A DNA stretch of 64,000 nucleotides. It comes from Thermohalobaculum sp951813525. Its GTDB lineage: Bacteria > Pseudomonadota > Alphaproteobacteria > Rhodobacterales > Rhodobacteraceae. Below, piece after piece: positions 8,301 through 16,107 of the stretch. The stretch lies in the NCBI GenBank assembly GCA_951813525.2, contig CATOTJ020000003.1, positions 434,001 through 498,000 on the forward strand. Direction: 5' to 3'. The notes below the pieces were generated by a model, which did not search any database, was not told the origin of the DNA, and saw only the letters and a list, made by a program, of their open reading frames with translations. The position numbers and the translations under genes are program-made. Every line of letters begins with the position of its first letter. Position 1 is the stretch's first letter.

Positions 8301-9098
8301 ATGGCGGAAGAACGCGTTGCAATCATTACCGGTGCTTCCAGCGGGATCGGCGCCGCCGCTGCCAAGATGATGGCGGAACGCGGTGTGCGCGTCACGGTGA
8401 ACTATGCGGGAAACACCGCGGGCGCCGAGGCGGTCGTTGCCGCTTGTCAGGACGCGGGCTCCGAAGCGCTGCTGATCCAAGGCGATGTCAGCGACGATGC
8501 AACCTGCCGCAGCATTGCCGAACAGACATTGGACAAATGGGGCCGGCTGGACGTGCTGGTCAACAATGCCGGAACCACCAAATCCGCAGATCAGCGCGAC
8601 CTCGACGCGCTGGATGCCGACGATTTTCACCGCATCTATGGTGTGAATGCCGTGGGCACGTATCAGATGGTGCGCGCAGCGGCGCCTGCCCTCAAAGCGT
8701 CCGGGGCCGGGTCCATTGTCAACACGTCGTCCATTGCCGGGATCACGGGGCTTGGCTCGTCGATGGCTTATGCCGCCTCCAAAGCGGCGATCAACACGAT
8801 GACATACTCGCTGGCGCGCAGCCTGGCACCCGAGGTCCGCATCAATGCGATCTGCCCCGGTTTTGTCGACAGCGAGTGGTGGGCCAAGCAGCATGATGAA
8901 GAGACGATCGAGAAGCTGCGCAAGGGCGCGGCGGCCACGACCTTGCTTGGGCGCGGAGCGTCCTCCGAAGAGGTCGCTGAAATTCTGGTCTTCTACGCCC
9001 TTCAGGCCAGATCGGTGACCGGTCAGTTGATTGTGATAGACAACGGCACCAGCCTCAATATCGGCACGCCGCTGAAGGCGGTCCATAAGTCTGATTGA
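8301..9098 (+). CDS. SDR family NAD(P)-dependent oxidoreductase
   Basis: Classical short-chain dehydrogenase of about 265 residues. It has the nucleotide-binding motif TGASSGIG near the N-terminus, NNAG after the fourth strand, and the catalytic Ser (VNTSSIAG) and Tyr-x-x-x-Lys (YAASK). It resembles 3-oxoacyl-ACP reductase or sugar dehydrogenase-type members; the substrate is not predictable. The ATG at 8301 has GGGGAA 5 bases upstream; an in-frame ATG at 8286 would add five residues. It stands alone, divergent from glyQ and convergent with the next gene. Confidence 0.9.
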   Translation: MAEERVAIITGASSGIGAAAAKMMAERGVRVTVNYAGNTAGAEAVVAACQDAGSEALLIQGDVSDDATCRSIAEQTLDKWGRLDVLVNNAGTTKSADQRDLDALDADDFHRIYGVNAVGTYQMVRAAAPALKASGAGSIVNTSSIAGITGLGSSMAYAASKAAINTMTYSLARSLAPEVRINAICPGFVDSEWWAKQHDEETIEKLRKGAAATTLLGRGASSEEVAEILVFYALQARSVTGQLIVIDNGTSLNIGTPLKAVHKSD

Positions 9099-9151
9099 CA
9101 TCAAGCCCGCGGCAAGCCGTTCCGGGTTTCCCTGACGGCGCCGATGGCTGG

Positions 9152-10087
9152 CTACCAGGCGTTCTTCCATTCCCTGTCGAGCCAGTGTTTCATGCCATTT
9201 CGCCATATGACCCAGGCTTCGCCATTTGAAATGTCGCCGCCCTTTTCCATCTTCCATCCTCCGTTTGGATAGGCGATCGCGCAGGGTCCTTTGAACGCGC
9301 CGTCCGTGCCGAACTGTACTCGGAAGCCTGCCGAAACCGTAACACCCGCCGCTTTTGCGATTGCCACCATGGCGCGGGCGCCGGCGCCATATCCTTCGCC
9401 TTCGCTGGCATTCCAACGGGCTTCGACCTCTCCCCATTTCTCGCGTGAGCTTGCGAACAGGCAGGCATAGATCCGTATCTTGGCGCCCGGCAGAAAATAG
9501 CCCTTCAGGTCACCGGCAAACTTTGCGACTGCCGACGCTGGCCATGTGCCGCCACCGACCTTGATGGCCCCGCCCCCGGAACCGTGCGTGTTTATGACCA
9601 GGTCGGCAATTCTCGCGCTTCGCCCATCGAGATCATCGATGATCGTCGTCGATAGCGGCTTTGGCCGCTTTCCGGGACCCAGGACATAGTGCTGGACCGG
9701 TTTTCCACGATGCATCGCGAACGATTTCTTCAGGTCTGGCGCATCATAGCCATGAATATAAATGTTCAATGGCAGGTGTGTCGTCGGCTTTTGCTGCGCC
9801 TTTCCGCCCGAAACCGGCTTGTTGGCATAGGTCTCGGCCTCGGTTGCTTTTGGCACCGGCCCTGGCGCCACGTCATACAGCCTGTTCCAGGTGTTCGGGC
9901 CGACGATGCCGTCGACTTTCAGAGCGTTGTTCAGTTGAAACAACTCCGCGACGCGGCGCGTTTCCCTGCCGAAAATTCCATCCACTTGCAAGTGATCAAA
10001 TATACTTTTCGAGACCTGGTTGAGCAGATACTGCAGACAGATTACGTCGTGACCGCGGTTGCCGCGGCGAACAGTCTTGTGATGCAT
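9152..10087 (-). CDS. peptidoglycan-binding protein with clan CD-like His/Cys domain
   Basis: 311 residues from an ATG at 10087, which follows an AGGGA ribosome-binding site; an ATG at 10168 would run into the regulatory palindromes. Residues 8-71 are a PG_binding_1 domain (LQVDGIFGRETRRVAELFQ, LKVDGIVGPNTW). After a basic linker comes an alpha/beta domain with ADLVINTHGSGGG (His-168, Gly-169) and AKIRIYACLFASS (Cys-209). A hydrophobic strand ending His-Gly, and a later one ending in Cys, is the dyad pattern of clan CD peptidases and related caspase-fold domains such as CHAT, C80 or DUF4347. No signal peptide is evident. It may bind or attack cell-wall-linked targets. It is divergent from the LuxR gene at 10247. 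Confidence 0.75.
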   Translation of the reverse strand: MHHKTVRRGNRGHDVICLQYLLNQVSKSIFDHLQVDGIFGRETRRVAELFQLNNALKVDGIVGPNTWNRLYDVAPGPVPKATEAETYANKPVSGGKAQQKPTTHLPLNIYIHGYDAPDLKKSFAMHRGKPVQHYVLGPGKRPKPLSTTIIDDLDGRSARIADLVINTHGSGGGAIKVGGGTWPASAVAKFAGDLKGYFLPGAKIRIYACLFASSREKWGEVEARWNASEGEGYGAGARAMVAIAKAAGVTVSAGFRVQFGTDGAFKGPCAIAYPNGGWKMEKGGDISNGEAWVIWRNGMKHWLDREWKNAW

Positions 10088-10161
10088 GATATTCCCTGGT
10101 TCCGTCAGAAGACGCGGCGCAAAATTCGCCGCATCGCAATCTTTGTCCTTACGAACGAAGT

Positions 10162-10179
10162 GTCTCAAATCATTGAGAC
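10162..10179. promoter_or_regulatory. inverted repeat GTCTCAA-N4-TTGAGAC
   Basis: Perfect 7-bp arms with a 4-bp spacer in the intergenic region between the PG-binding gene and the LuxR gene, just beside the larger palindrome. A possible second operator or part of the promoter. Confidence 0.4.
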
Positions 10180-10184
10180 TCCAC

Positions 10185-10210
10185 GCAACCTATCAATTTT
10201 GATAGGTTGC
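10185..10210. promoter_or_regulatory. lux-box-like palindrome
   Basis: A 26-bp dyad made of arm GCAACCTATCAA, TT, and its exact reverse complement. Its central 20 bp begin ACCT and end AGGT, the layout of lux boxes bound by AHL-type LuxR dimers. It lies 37 bp upstream of the LuxR start and 98 bp upstream of the divergent PG-binding gene. Confidence 0.65.
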
Positions 10211-10246
10211 CTCGCAGGGACGCATTTCACCCTCGGGGAAGTCGAT

Positions 10247-10993
10247 TTGCAGTGCGAGACGAGTTCACAATTATGCGATAGCTGGTCGAAACTTGCCGGG
10301 ATCACCGACCCGGAAAGTTTCTGGATCGAAGCGCTGGCTACCTTCGCCCGGATTGGGTTCGATCAGGTCATCTATGCGAAAAGTGCGGCGGGCGGACAAT
10401 CCCGACAGCACGCCATCCAGATGCGCACCAGTGCAGGACTGGACGCATGGGTCAACGATTATGCAGCGCATGGCGATGCCCGCTTCGATCCGATGTTCAG
10501 CCATGGCGTCTTCATGCCCGGCCCGATCTTCACCGGTGCGGACAACCTGCCCGATCATCCCTATTTGACCGCCCGAGAGCGCGAGGTCATTCTGCGCGCG
10601 GGCGATCACGGCTTCCGTTCTGGCATCGCGCTTCCAATGCTGTTCACCGAACCGGGCGTTTCCGGTGGCTGGAACTTGCTCTGCTCTGCAGGCCGCAAAG
10701 AAACAGCCGCGATATCCAATCACCTCAACGGATATCTTCCCGCCTTCTCGACGCTCGTTCAATCGCGGCTCGAGGCACTCGATGCCCAAAGGCCATCGCC
10801 ACTGACCGACCGCGAGCGCGAAGTCCTGCTGTGGCTTGGCCGTGGCGAGCGCAGTGACCAGATCGCTCACCGCCTGAACATCAAGCCCGTAACGGTCTCG
10901 CTTCACCTGAAAAACGCCCGAAAAAAACTTGGCGCCCGGACACGGGAACAGGCCCTTGGCCTTGCAATCGTGAAGGGTTGGATCGAGCCTTGA
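10247..10993 (+). CDS. LuxR family regulator with autoinducer-binding domain
   Basis: 248 residues from a TTG at 10247 preceded by GGGGAAG with 5-base spacing; no ATG fits. The N-terminal domain has the AHL-receptor signature spacing Trp-68, Tyr-72, Asp-81, Pro-82 (AWVNDY ... RFDPMF), corresponding to TraR/LuxR W57, Y61, D70, P71, and a Gly in GFRSGI. The position equivalent to W85 is Phe or Thr, which suggests a changed ligand. The C-terminal HTH is at about 185-245 (LTDREREVLLWLGRG, TVSLHLKNARKKLGA). No luxI is in the window, so this looks like a LuxR solo. It probably binds the palindrome at 10185-10210 and controls itself and the divergent gene. Confidence 0.88.
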   Translation: MQCETSSQLCDSWSKLAGITDPESFWIEALATFARIGFDQVIYAKSAAGGQSRQHAIQMRTSAGLDAWVNDYAAHGDARFDPMFSHGVFMPGPIFTGADNLPDHPYLTAREREVILRAGDHGFRSGIALPMLFTEPGVSGGWNLLCSAGRKETAAISNHLNGYLPAFSTLVQSRLEALDAQRPSPLTDREREVLLWLGRGERSDQIAHRLNIKPVTVSLHLKNARKKLGARTREQALGLAIVKGWIEP

Positions 10994-11032
10994 TGGTCGG
11001 CGCTTTTGTTTCGTCTGGCGTCGCGGTGCACA

Positions 11033-11938
11033 CTACTTGCGCTTCAGACGCAGCACCCCTGCTTCTTCCGCCAGATGCAAAAGGTCCGAGTGCACCAACG
11101 GCACTTCGAAAAAGGCCCGGTTTTCGTTGACCATCGTGACGGTCACCTCAGTCAAAAGAGGCCATTCTATCTCGCCGTCCGGCTTAACGAGCATTACAAC
11201 CAATGCAGGTCGATCACCAGGATCGAACAGAGCGTCTGCCGGATCAGTGCCGACTGAAAACCGGACCATGTCGATCGGCAGAGACAATCGCCGCCCGACT
11301 GCTTCGCCCGGGCCTGTGAGGCGACGCTTTAGAATGAGTTCTCCAGGGATGTAATCACGGGTCGTGTATCGGACTTGGTCGAGATCTTCGCCGAACAGTC
11401 CTTGAGCATCGTGAAATACACCAGTCGGCACGGCTTTCTCGGGGAAAAAGACAAACTTGAGGACTTTCCTCGCGTGTTCGAATGTCATCTTCTCACCAAA
11501 GGCGATCGGTTTCTTTGCCGCAACGACGCGCACAAGTTTGGTATTGTCCTTCGTCTTCGGCAGAAAAACTTTCTCAGAACTCTCGCATCGCTCCAAACTC
11601 GGTAACTCCCGGCACTCCTCCAGTTTGCGCACCACATCCTGAACGTTCTCGAGCGAGATCACTCCTACGGTCTCATCAGCGACAAGCCGTGCGGCCAGAT
11701 TGGATCCAGGCATTTTGGCAACGATCAGTTGTAGGTTCTCGTGGACCGATTGTGCCAATTCGAGGCGATCGGGCCATGACAAATCCAGATCACCCGAAGC
11801 AGCCTTCTTCCAAAGAGATACTGTCTCGACGAACAGTCGGTTCGCATCCGCGTTTTCATCAGCACGGCTTGATGAGCTGGAGAAGAAGACAAGGGATAAC
11901 AAAACAATAGGAAAAATCATCCGCCCACATGTCATCAT
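11033..11938 (-). CDS. exported SAF-domain (CpaB/FlgA-like) protein
   Basis: About 301 residues with a signal peptide (IFPIVLLSLVFFSSSSSRA). The N-terminal half has a helical region (NRLFVETVSLWKKAASGDLD ... VADETVGVISLENVQ) of a type I recall from other alphaproteobacterial exported proteins. The middle (about 140-215) resembles a SAF domain: VVAAKKPIAFGEKMT, then FFPEKAVPTGVF, then DYIPGELILKRRLTGPGE, the pattern of CpaB/FlgA proteins that guide pilus or flagellar P-ring assembly. No pilus or flagellar genes are nearby. It starts 7 bp after the thioesterase stop and is probably co-transcribed with it. Role unknown; periplasmic. Confidence 0.65.
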   Translation of the reverse strand: MMTCGRMIFPIVLLSLVFFSSSSSRADENADANRLFVETVSLWKKAASGDLDLSWPDRLELAQSVHENLQLIVAKMPGSNLAARLVADETVGVISLENVQDVVRKLEECRELPSLERCESSEKVFLPKTKDNTKLVRVVAAKKPIAFGEKMTFEHARKVLKFVFFPEKAVPTGVFHDAQGLFGEDLDQVRYTTRDYIPGELILKRRLTGPGEAVGRRLSLPIDMVRFSVGTDPADALFDPGDRPALVVMLVKPDGEIEWPLLTEVTVTMVNENRAFFEVPLVHSDLLHLAEEAGVLRLKRK

Positions 11939-11945
11939 TTCCGCA

Positions 11946-12383
11946 TCATCCTTCCAACTTCTCACAAATCTCTCGCAACCGCTCTGGCAACTCTACCGGT
12001 CTGCGTGTCCCGGCATCGACATAGACATGGGTAAAGGATCCAGCCGCAGCCGCCATTTCATCGTCACCGCGGAAAATCCCGACCCCATAACGCACCGAAG
12101 ACCGGCCGAGCCGCTCGACCCGGATCCCGCCTGTGACACGATCCGGGAAAGAGATCGGGGCGAAATAACTGCACCCGCTTTCCACTGCCAGACCGATAAC
12201 CGCCCCGCCGTGATAATCGATGGCGCCGGTTTCCAGCAGGTACTCGGTCACGACAGTATCGATATAGGAATAGTAGACGACGTTGTTCACATGCCCATAG
12301 GCGTCGTTGTCCATCCAGCGCGTCGTAACGCCGCGAAAAACCGGGAAGTCCGATCTAGCCGGTGGTTTCGCCCTCTCCGCCAT
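11946..12383 (-). CDS. acyl-CoA thioesterase, hotdog fold (YbgC/FadM type)
   Basis: A 145-residue single hotdog domain. The 4-hydroxybenzoyl-CoA thioesterase-type signature is present: RWMDNDAYGHVNNVVYYSY with the catalytic Asp in DxDxxGHVNN form, followed by the central helix and strands (VESGCSYFAPISFPDRV). It hydrolyses acyl-CoA thioesters in the cytosol; chain length is not predictable. Start ATG at 12383 (MAERAKPPARSDF). It lies 13 bp after the GlxA-type regulator and just before the SAF protein on the same strand. Confidence 0.85.
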   Translation of the reverse strand: MAERAKPPARSDFPVFRGVTTRWMDNDAYGHVNNVVYYSYIDTVVTEYLLETGAIDYHGGAVIGLAVESGCSYFAPISFPDRVTGGIRVERLGRSSVRYGVGIFRGDDEMAAAAGSFTHVYVDAGTRRPVELPERLREICEKLEG

Positions 12384-12396
12384 CGGTCTCCCCCGC

Positions 12397-13389
12397 TCAG
12401 GCGCGTGCCTTGTGCTCGGCGGGCGTGCCGCGTTCACGGTAAGGGGTGCGTTGGAAATGGTTGCGATAGCATTTCGAGAAGTGGCTGGGCGAGGTGAAGC
12501 CGCAGGCCAGAGCCACATTGATCACACTCATATCCGTCTGCAACAGCAGGTTGCGCGCCTTTTCCAGCCGCAGTTCCATGTAATAGCGTTTCGGCGACCG
12601 GTTCAGATAGCGCCGGAACAAGCGCTCCAGCTGACGCGTCGACATGTTCACGCCCTTGGCCAGATCGGACGGCGATATCGGATCCTCGGTGTTCTGCTCC
12701 ATGGTCTGGATAATGTTCACCAGCTTGGGATGACGCACACCGATGCGGGCCGGAACAGACAGGCGTTGTTCGTCTGCATCGGACCGAACCGGCGCGTGAA
12801 CCATCCCGTCTGCGACCAATGCAGCCAGATCCGAGCCATGATCCTCCGAGATCAGTTGCAACATCATATCCGCCGATGCTGTGCCGCCCGCGCAGGTGAA
12901 AACGTCACCGTCCAGACAATAGAGCAGGTTCGAAAGATCCGTTTCGGGAAACTCCTCGGCAAATGCCGCCTGGTTTTCCCAATGTATCGTTGCCCGTTTT
13001 CCACCCAGCAGACCCGCCTTGGCCAGCACGTGCGCGCCGGTGCAGACCGCGCCAAGCCGCACCCCTCGCCGCGATTGCGTACGCAGCCAGGAAAGGATCG
13101 GGCGTGCGGTCGCATCGCGTAGATTCAACCCCGTGCAAACCACCAGCGCCGTGCCGCGCGACAAGTCGATCAGAGATATATCTGAGGACACGGTACACCC
13201 GTTCGAACAGGCGACCGGCATTCCATCCTCTGACGCCAGGCGCCATTCATAGAGTGACCGCCTGGACATACGATTGGCCTGGCGCAACGGTTCGATCGCT
13301 GCGGCAAAGGCCATCATCGAGAACTGGTCCGTCAACAAGAAGACGAACTGGCGCGGACTCTCTTCGTTGTTGCTCGCAAGCTCCACCAT
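12397..13389 (-). CDS. GlxA/GbdR-type AraC family transcriptional regulator
   Basis: 330 residues from ATG at 13389. The N-terminal DJ-1/PfpI-like domain (RQFVFLLTDQFSMMAFAAAI ... VRLGAVCTGAHVLAKAGLL, with the Cys in the nucleophile-elbow position) joins a C-terminal double AraC helix-turn-helix (STRQLERLFRRYLNRSPKRY, then VALACGFTSPSHFSKCYR). Such regulators in Rhodobacterales often control quaternary-amine, choline or arginine catabolism; this target is unknown. An upstream in-frame ATG would extend the ORF to 13575 but with unlikely sequence. The 307 bp between this start and the DAHP synthase holds no gene. Confidence 0.88.
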   Translation of the reverse strand: MVELASNNEESPRQFVFLLTDQFSMMAFAAAIEPLRQANRMSRRSLYEWRLASEDGMPVACSNGCTVSSDISLIDLSRGTALVVCTGLNLRDATARPILSWLRTQSRRGVRLGAVCTGAHVLAKAGLLGGKRATIHWENQAAFAEEFPETDLSNLLYCLDGDVFTCAGGTASADMMLQLISEDHGSDLAALVADGMVHAPVRSDADEQRLSVPARIGVRHPKLVNIIQTMEQNTEDPISPSDLAKGVNMSTRQLERLFRRYLNRSPKRYYMELRLEKARNLLLQTDMSVINVALACGFTSPSHFSKCYRNHFQRTPYRERGTPAEHKARA

Positions 13390-13696
13390 GAAGTGGCACC
13401 ACTCCTTGCCGTCACCCTCGACCGAACCGGCCTTGTTCGACCTTTCGACCCAGCGGGCGTTCCCGTCAAGCCGAGAGTGACATCGAAAGTACGGAAATCC
13501 CAACATCTTGAGCACATCAGCCGATTTACGCCGGTTCCGCGGAACGAAATCTGTAGCGCTGAAAGGCTCGTGCAACGAACGGATCCGTCAATCCGCCAAA
13601 AATCGTGAATTGACCCCGAATTTTGCCCTCCACAACGCTGGAAAGCCAACATCCTCTCCGCTATACCCCGCTCTCCTGACCGAGACGGAGGGCGAA

Positions 13697-15073
13697 ATGA
13701 GCGTGATCTGGACCCGCAAAAGCTGGCGCAATCATCAGGGCATGCAAATGCCGAACTATCCGAATGCTGAGGCATTGGATGCAATGACCAGCAAACTGGG
13801 GACCTATCCGCCGCTCGTGTTTGCAGGCGAGGCCCGCGATCTGACCGCTGCACTTGGCCGGGTTGCCGCCGGCGATGCTTTCCTGCTGCAAGGCGGCGAC
13901 TGTGCGGAAAGCTTTGCCGAGTTTTCTGCCGACAATATTCGCGACACTTTTCGTGTTTTGCTGCAAATGGCGGTTGTGCTGACCTATGGCGCCAAAAAGC
14001 CGGTCGTTAAGGTCGGACGCATGGCCGGTCAGTTCGCCAAGCCGCGCTCATCGGATTTGGAAACGATCGACGGCGTAGAACTGCCGTCCTACCGCGGCGA
14101 CATTATCAACGGTTTCGATTTCACGCCGGAAGCGCGCATTCCCGATCCGGCCCGGATGGAACAGGCATACCTGCAATCAGCAGGCACGCTGAACCTGCTG
14201 CGCGCCTTTGCGGGCGGCGGCTATGCCGATCTTCAGCGGGTGACAGCCTGGAACCTTGGGTTCGCCAAGGACAGCCCGCAATCCGAACGCTATATGACAA
14301 TGGCGCAGCGCATACAGGGCGCCGTCGATTTCATGGCCGCCACTGGCGTTACTGCCGAAACGGCAACGACCATGGGCGGGGTTGAGTATTATACCAGCCA
14401 TGAGGCCTTGCTGCTGGAATACGAAGAACCGCTTTGCCGTCAGGATTCGACCACCGGCCAGTGGGTGGCCGGATCGGGTCACATGATCTGGATCGGCGAT
14501 CGAACCCGTCAGCCCGATGGCGCGCATGTCGAGTTCTGCCGTGGTGTCATCAACCCGATCGGTCTGAAATGCGGCCCGTCGCTGGCGCCTGATGATTTGA
14601 TCCGCCTGATCGACCGGTTGAATCCCGAGAATACCCCCGGTCGCCTGACACTGATCTGCCGTACGGGCGCGGGTAAGGTTGCCGATCATTTGCCCGGCTG
14701 GATCCGTGCTGTCGAGGCCGAGAACCGGTCGGTTGTCTGGTCCTGTGACCCGATGCACGGCAACACCATCAAGTCGGAGTCAGGCTACAAGACCCGGCCT
14801 TTCGATAGTGTCCTGCAGGAGGTGCGCGAGTTTTTCACTGTCCACAGCGCCGAAGGCACTTATCCCGGCGGTGTTCATTTCGAGATGACCGGCCAAAATG
14901 TCACCGAATGCATGGGCGGCATGCACGAGGTCAGCTCGGAAGACCTGCGCGATCGTTATCACACGGCCTGCGATCCGCGGTTGAATGCCTCTCAGGCGCT
15001 GGAGCTGGCGTTCCTGTTGGCGGAAGAACTGGAAAGCACGCCGTCGGCGACGCAACAGGCCGCGGCAATGTAG
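13697..15073 (+). CDS. class II 3-deoxy-7-phosphoheptulonate synthase
   Basis: A 458-residue plant-type (class II) DAHP synthase that condenses phosphoenolpyruvate and erythrose 4-phosphate, the first step of the shikimate pathway. Family motifs include LLQGGDCAESF, VGRMAGQFAKPRS, LPSYRGDIINGF, TTMGGVEYYTSHEAL, WSCDPMHGNT and GGVHFEMTGQNVTEC; the Cys, His and Glu metal ligands are in place. The ATG at 13697 follows GGAGGGCGAA. The upstream reading frame is open but has no family similarity. In-frame class II enzymes in proteobacteria are often the main housekeeping DAHP synthase. Confidence 0.97.
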   Translation: MSVIWTRKSWRNHQGMQMPNYPNAEALDAMTSKLGTYPPLVFAGEARDLTAALGRVAAGDAFLLQGGDCAESFAEFSADNIRDTFRVLLQMAVVLTYGAKKPVVKVGRMAGQFAKPRSSDLETIDGVELPSYRGDIINGFDFTPEARIPDPARMEQAYLQSAGTLNLLRAFAGGGYADLQRVTAWNLGFAKDSPQSERYMTMAQRIQGAVDFMAATGVTAETATTMGGVEYYTSHEALLLEYEEPLCRQDSTTGQWVAGSGHMIWIGDRTRQPDGAHVEFCRGVINPIGLKCGPSLAPDDLIRLIDRLNPENTPGRLTLICRTGAGKVADHLPGWIRAVEAENRSVVWSCDPMHGNTIKSESGYKTRPFDSVLQEVREFFTVHSAEGTYPGGVHFEMTGQNVTECMGGMHEVSSEDLRDRYHTACDPRLNASQALELAFLLAEELESTPSATQQAAAM

Positions 15074-15117
15074 GATGGGGTTCAATCCCATCCCGTGGGC
15101 GGGCAATGTGTCCGCCC
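15073..15117 (+). other. two consecutive hairpins between DAHP synthase and serB
   Basis: GGATGGG (15073-15079) pairs with CCCATCC (15087-15093), and GGGCGG (15097-15102) pairs with CCGCCC (15112-15117). There is no T-tract, so they are not typical terminators. They may modulate readthrough into serB or stabilise the upstream mRNA. Confidence 0.4.
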
Positions 15118-15127
15118 GGTCGAAGTC

Positions 15128-15994
15128 ATGACGCATTTCATCGTTCTCACCGCGGCGCCTGAAACGGGCCTGCTCGACAGCCAGATCGCCGCGGTGCGCG
15201 ATCAGATCCCGTCGCCCGGCGGCCCGGCCCGCCGCCTGTCGGACGATGCTGCGGAAATACCGCTGCCCGGCCCTGTAAGCGCTGCGGAAATCAATGCAGC
15301 CCCGGGCATCGACATCAATTGCATTCCCGCCACCGGTCGCCGCAAGCGCCTGCTGATTGCTGATATGGATTCGACGATGATCCCCGTCGAATGTATCGAC
15401 GAGGTCGCCGATTATGCTGGCGTCCGTGATCAGGTCGTTGCGATCACCGAGCCTGCCATGCGCGGAGAGATCAGCTTTTCCGAAGCATTGCGGGCGCGCG
15501 TTGCCCTGATGACCGGGCTGGATGCAGACCGGCTGGAAGATGTCTGGCGCGAACGCGTGCATCTGAACCCCGGGGCACGGACCCTTGTGCAAACCATGCG
15601 GGCAAACGGGGCCCATACCGCGCTGGTCTCGGGCGGGTTTACCTATTTCACCGAACGGGTCGCGCATACCGCAGGGTTCCACGAGCATCATGCCAACCAG
15701 CTGATCATCGAAAACGGCAAACTGACCGGAGCAGTCGATGAACCCATTCTTGGCCGCGCCGCCAAGTTGGAACAACTGAAGCGGCTGTGCGCCGAACATC
15801 GGATCAACGCATCCGAGGCGTTGGCAGCTGGCGACGGCGCCAACGATCTGGCAATGATCGACGCTGCGGGCCTGGGCGTTGCTTTCCGCGCAAAACCCGT
15901 CGTTGCTCAACAGGCAGATGCCGCCATCTTAAACGGCGATCTGACGGCACTTCTTTACCTTCAGGGCTATACCATCAGCGAATTCCGCGATTGA
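15128..15994 (+). CDS. serB: phosphoserine phosphatase
   Basis: A 288-residue HAD-superfamily phosphatase that hydrolyses L-phosphoserine to serine in the last step of serine biosynthesis. The nucleophile motif is IADMDST (Asp-79, Asp-81). Motif II is in LVSGGFTYF and motif III/IV in GDGANDLAMI, all family-specific, and VECIDEVADYAG matches the SerB cap region. The N-terminal 70 residues are a short regulatory-type extension. Start ATG at 15128 (MTHFIVLTAAP). It lies 54 bp behind the DAHP synthase on the same strand and the two may form an amino-acid biosynthesis unit. Confidence 0.96.
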   Translation: MTHFIVLTAAPETGLLDSQIAAVRDQIPSPGGPARRLSDDAAEIPLPGPVSAAEINAAPGIDINCIPATGRRKRLLIADMDSTMIPVECIDEVADYAGVRDQVVAITEPAMRGEISFSEALRARVALMTGLDADRLEDVWRERVHLNPGARTLVQTMRANGAHTALVSGGFTYFTERVAHTAGFHEHHANQLIIENGKLTGAVDEPILGRAAKLEQLKRLCAEHRINASEALAAGDGANDLAMIDAAGLGVAFRAKPVVAQQADAAILNGDLTALLYLQGYTISEFRD

Positions 15995-16107
15995 TCGGGT
16001 TGCGCCGACTGATCGGGCCGGTTGCTGCGTTTGACATGAAACTGACCTGAACGTGATTTTCCTGCTGCTGCTGTAATAACTAACTATGAAAAAAATGGAG
16101 CGCACGA

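Noticed and set aside
8163..9437. Long minus-strand ORF of 424 codons
   Set aside because: It is antisense to the SDR gene with clear family motifs and its Arg/Gly-rich translation has no family features.
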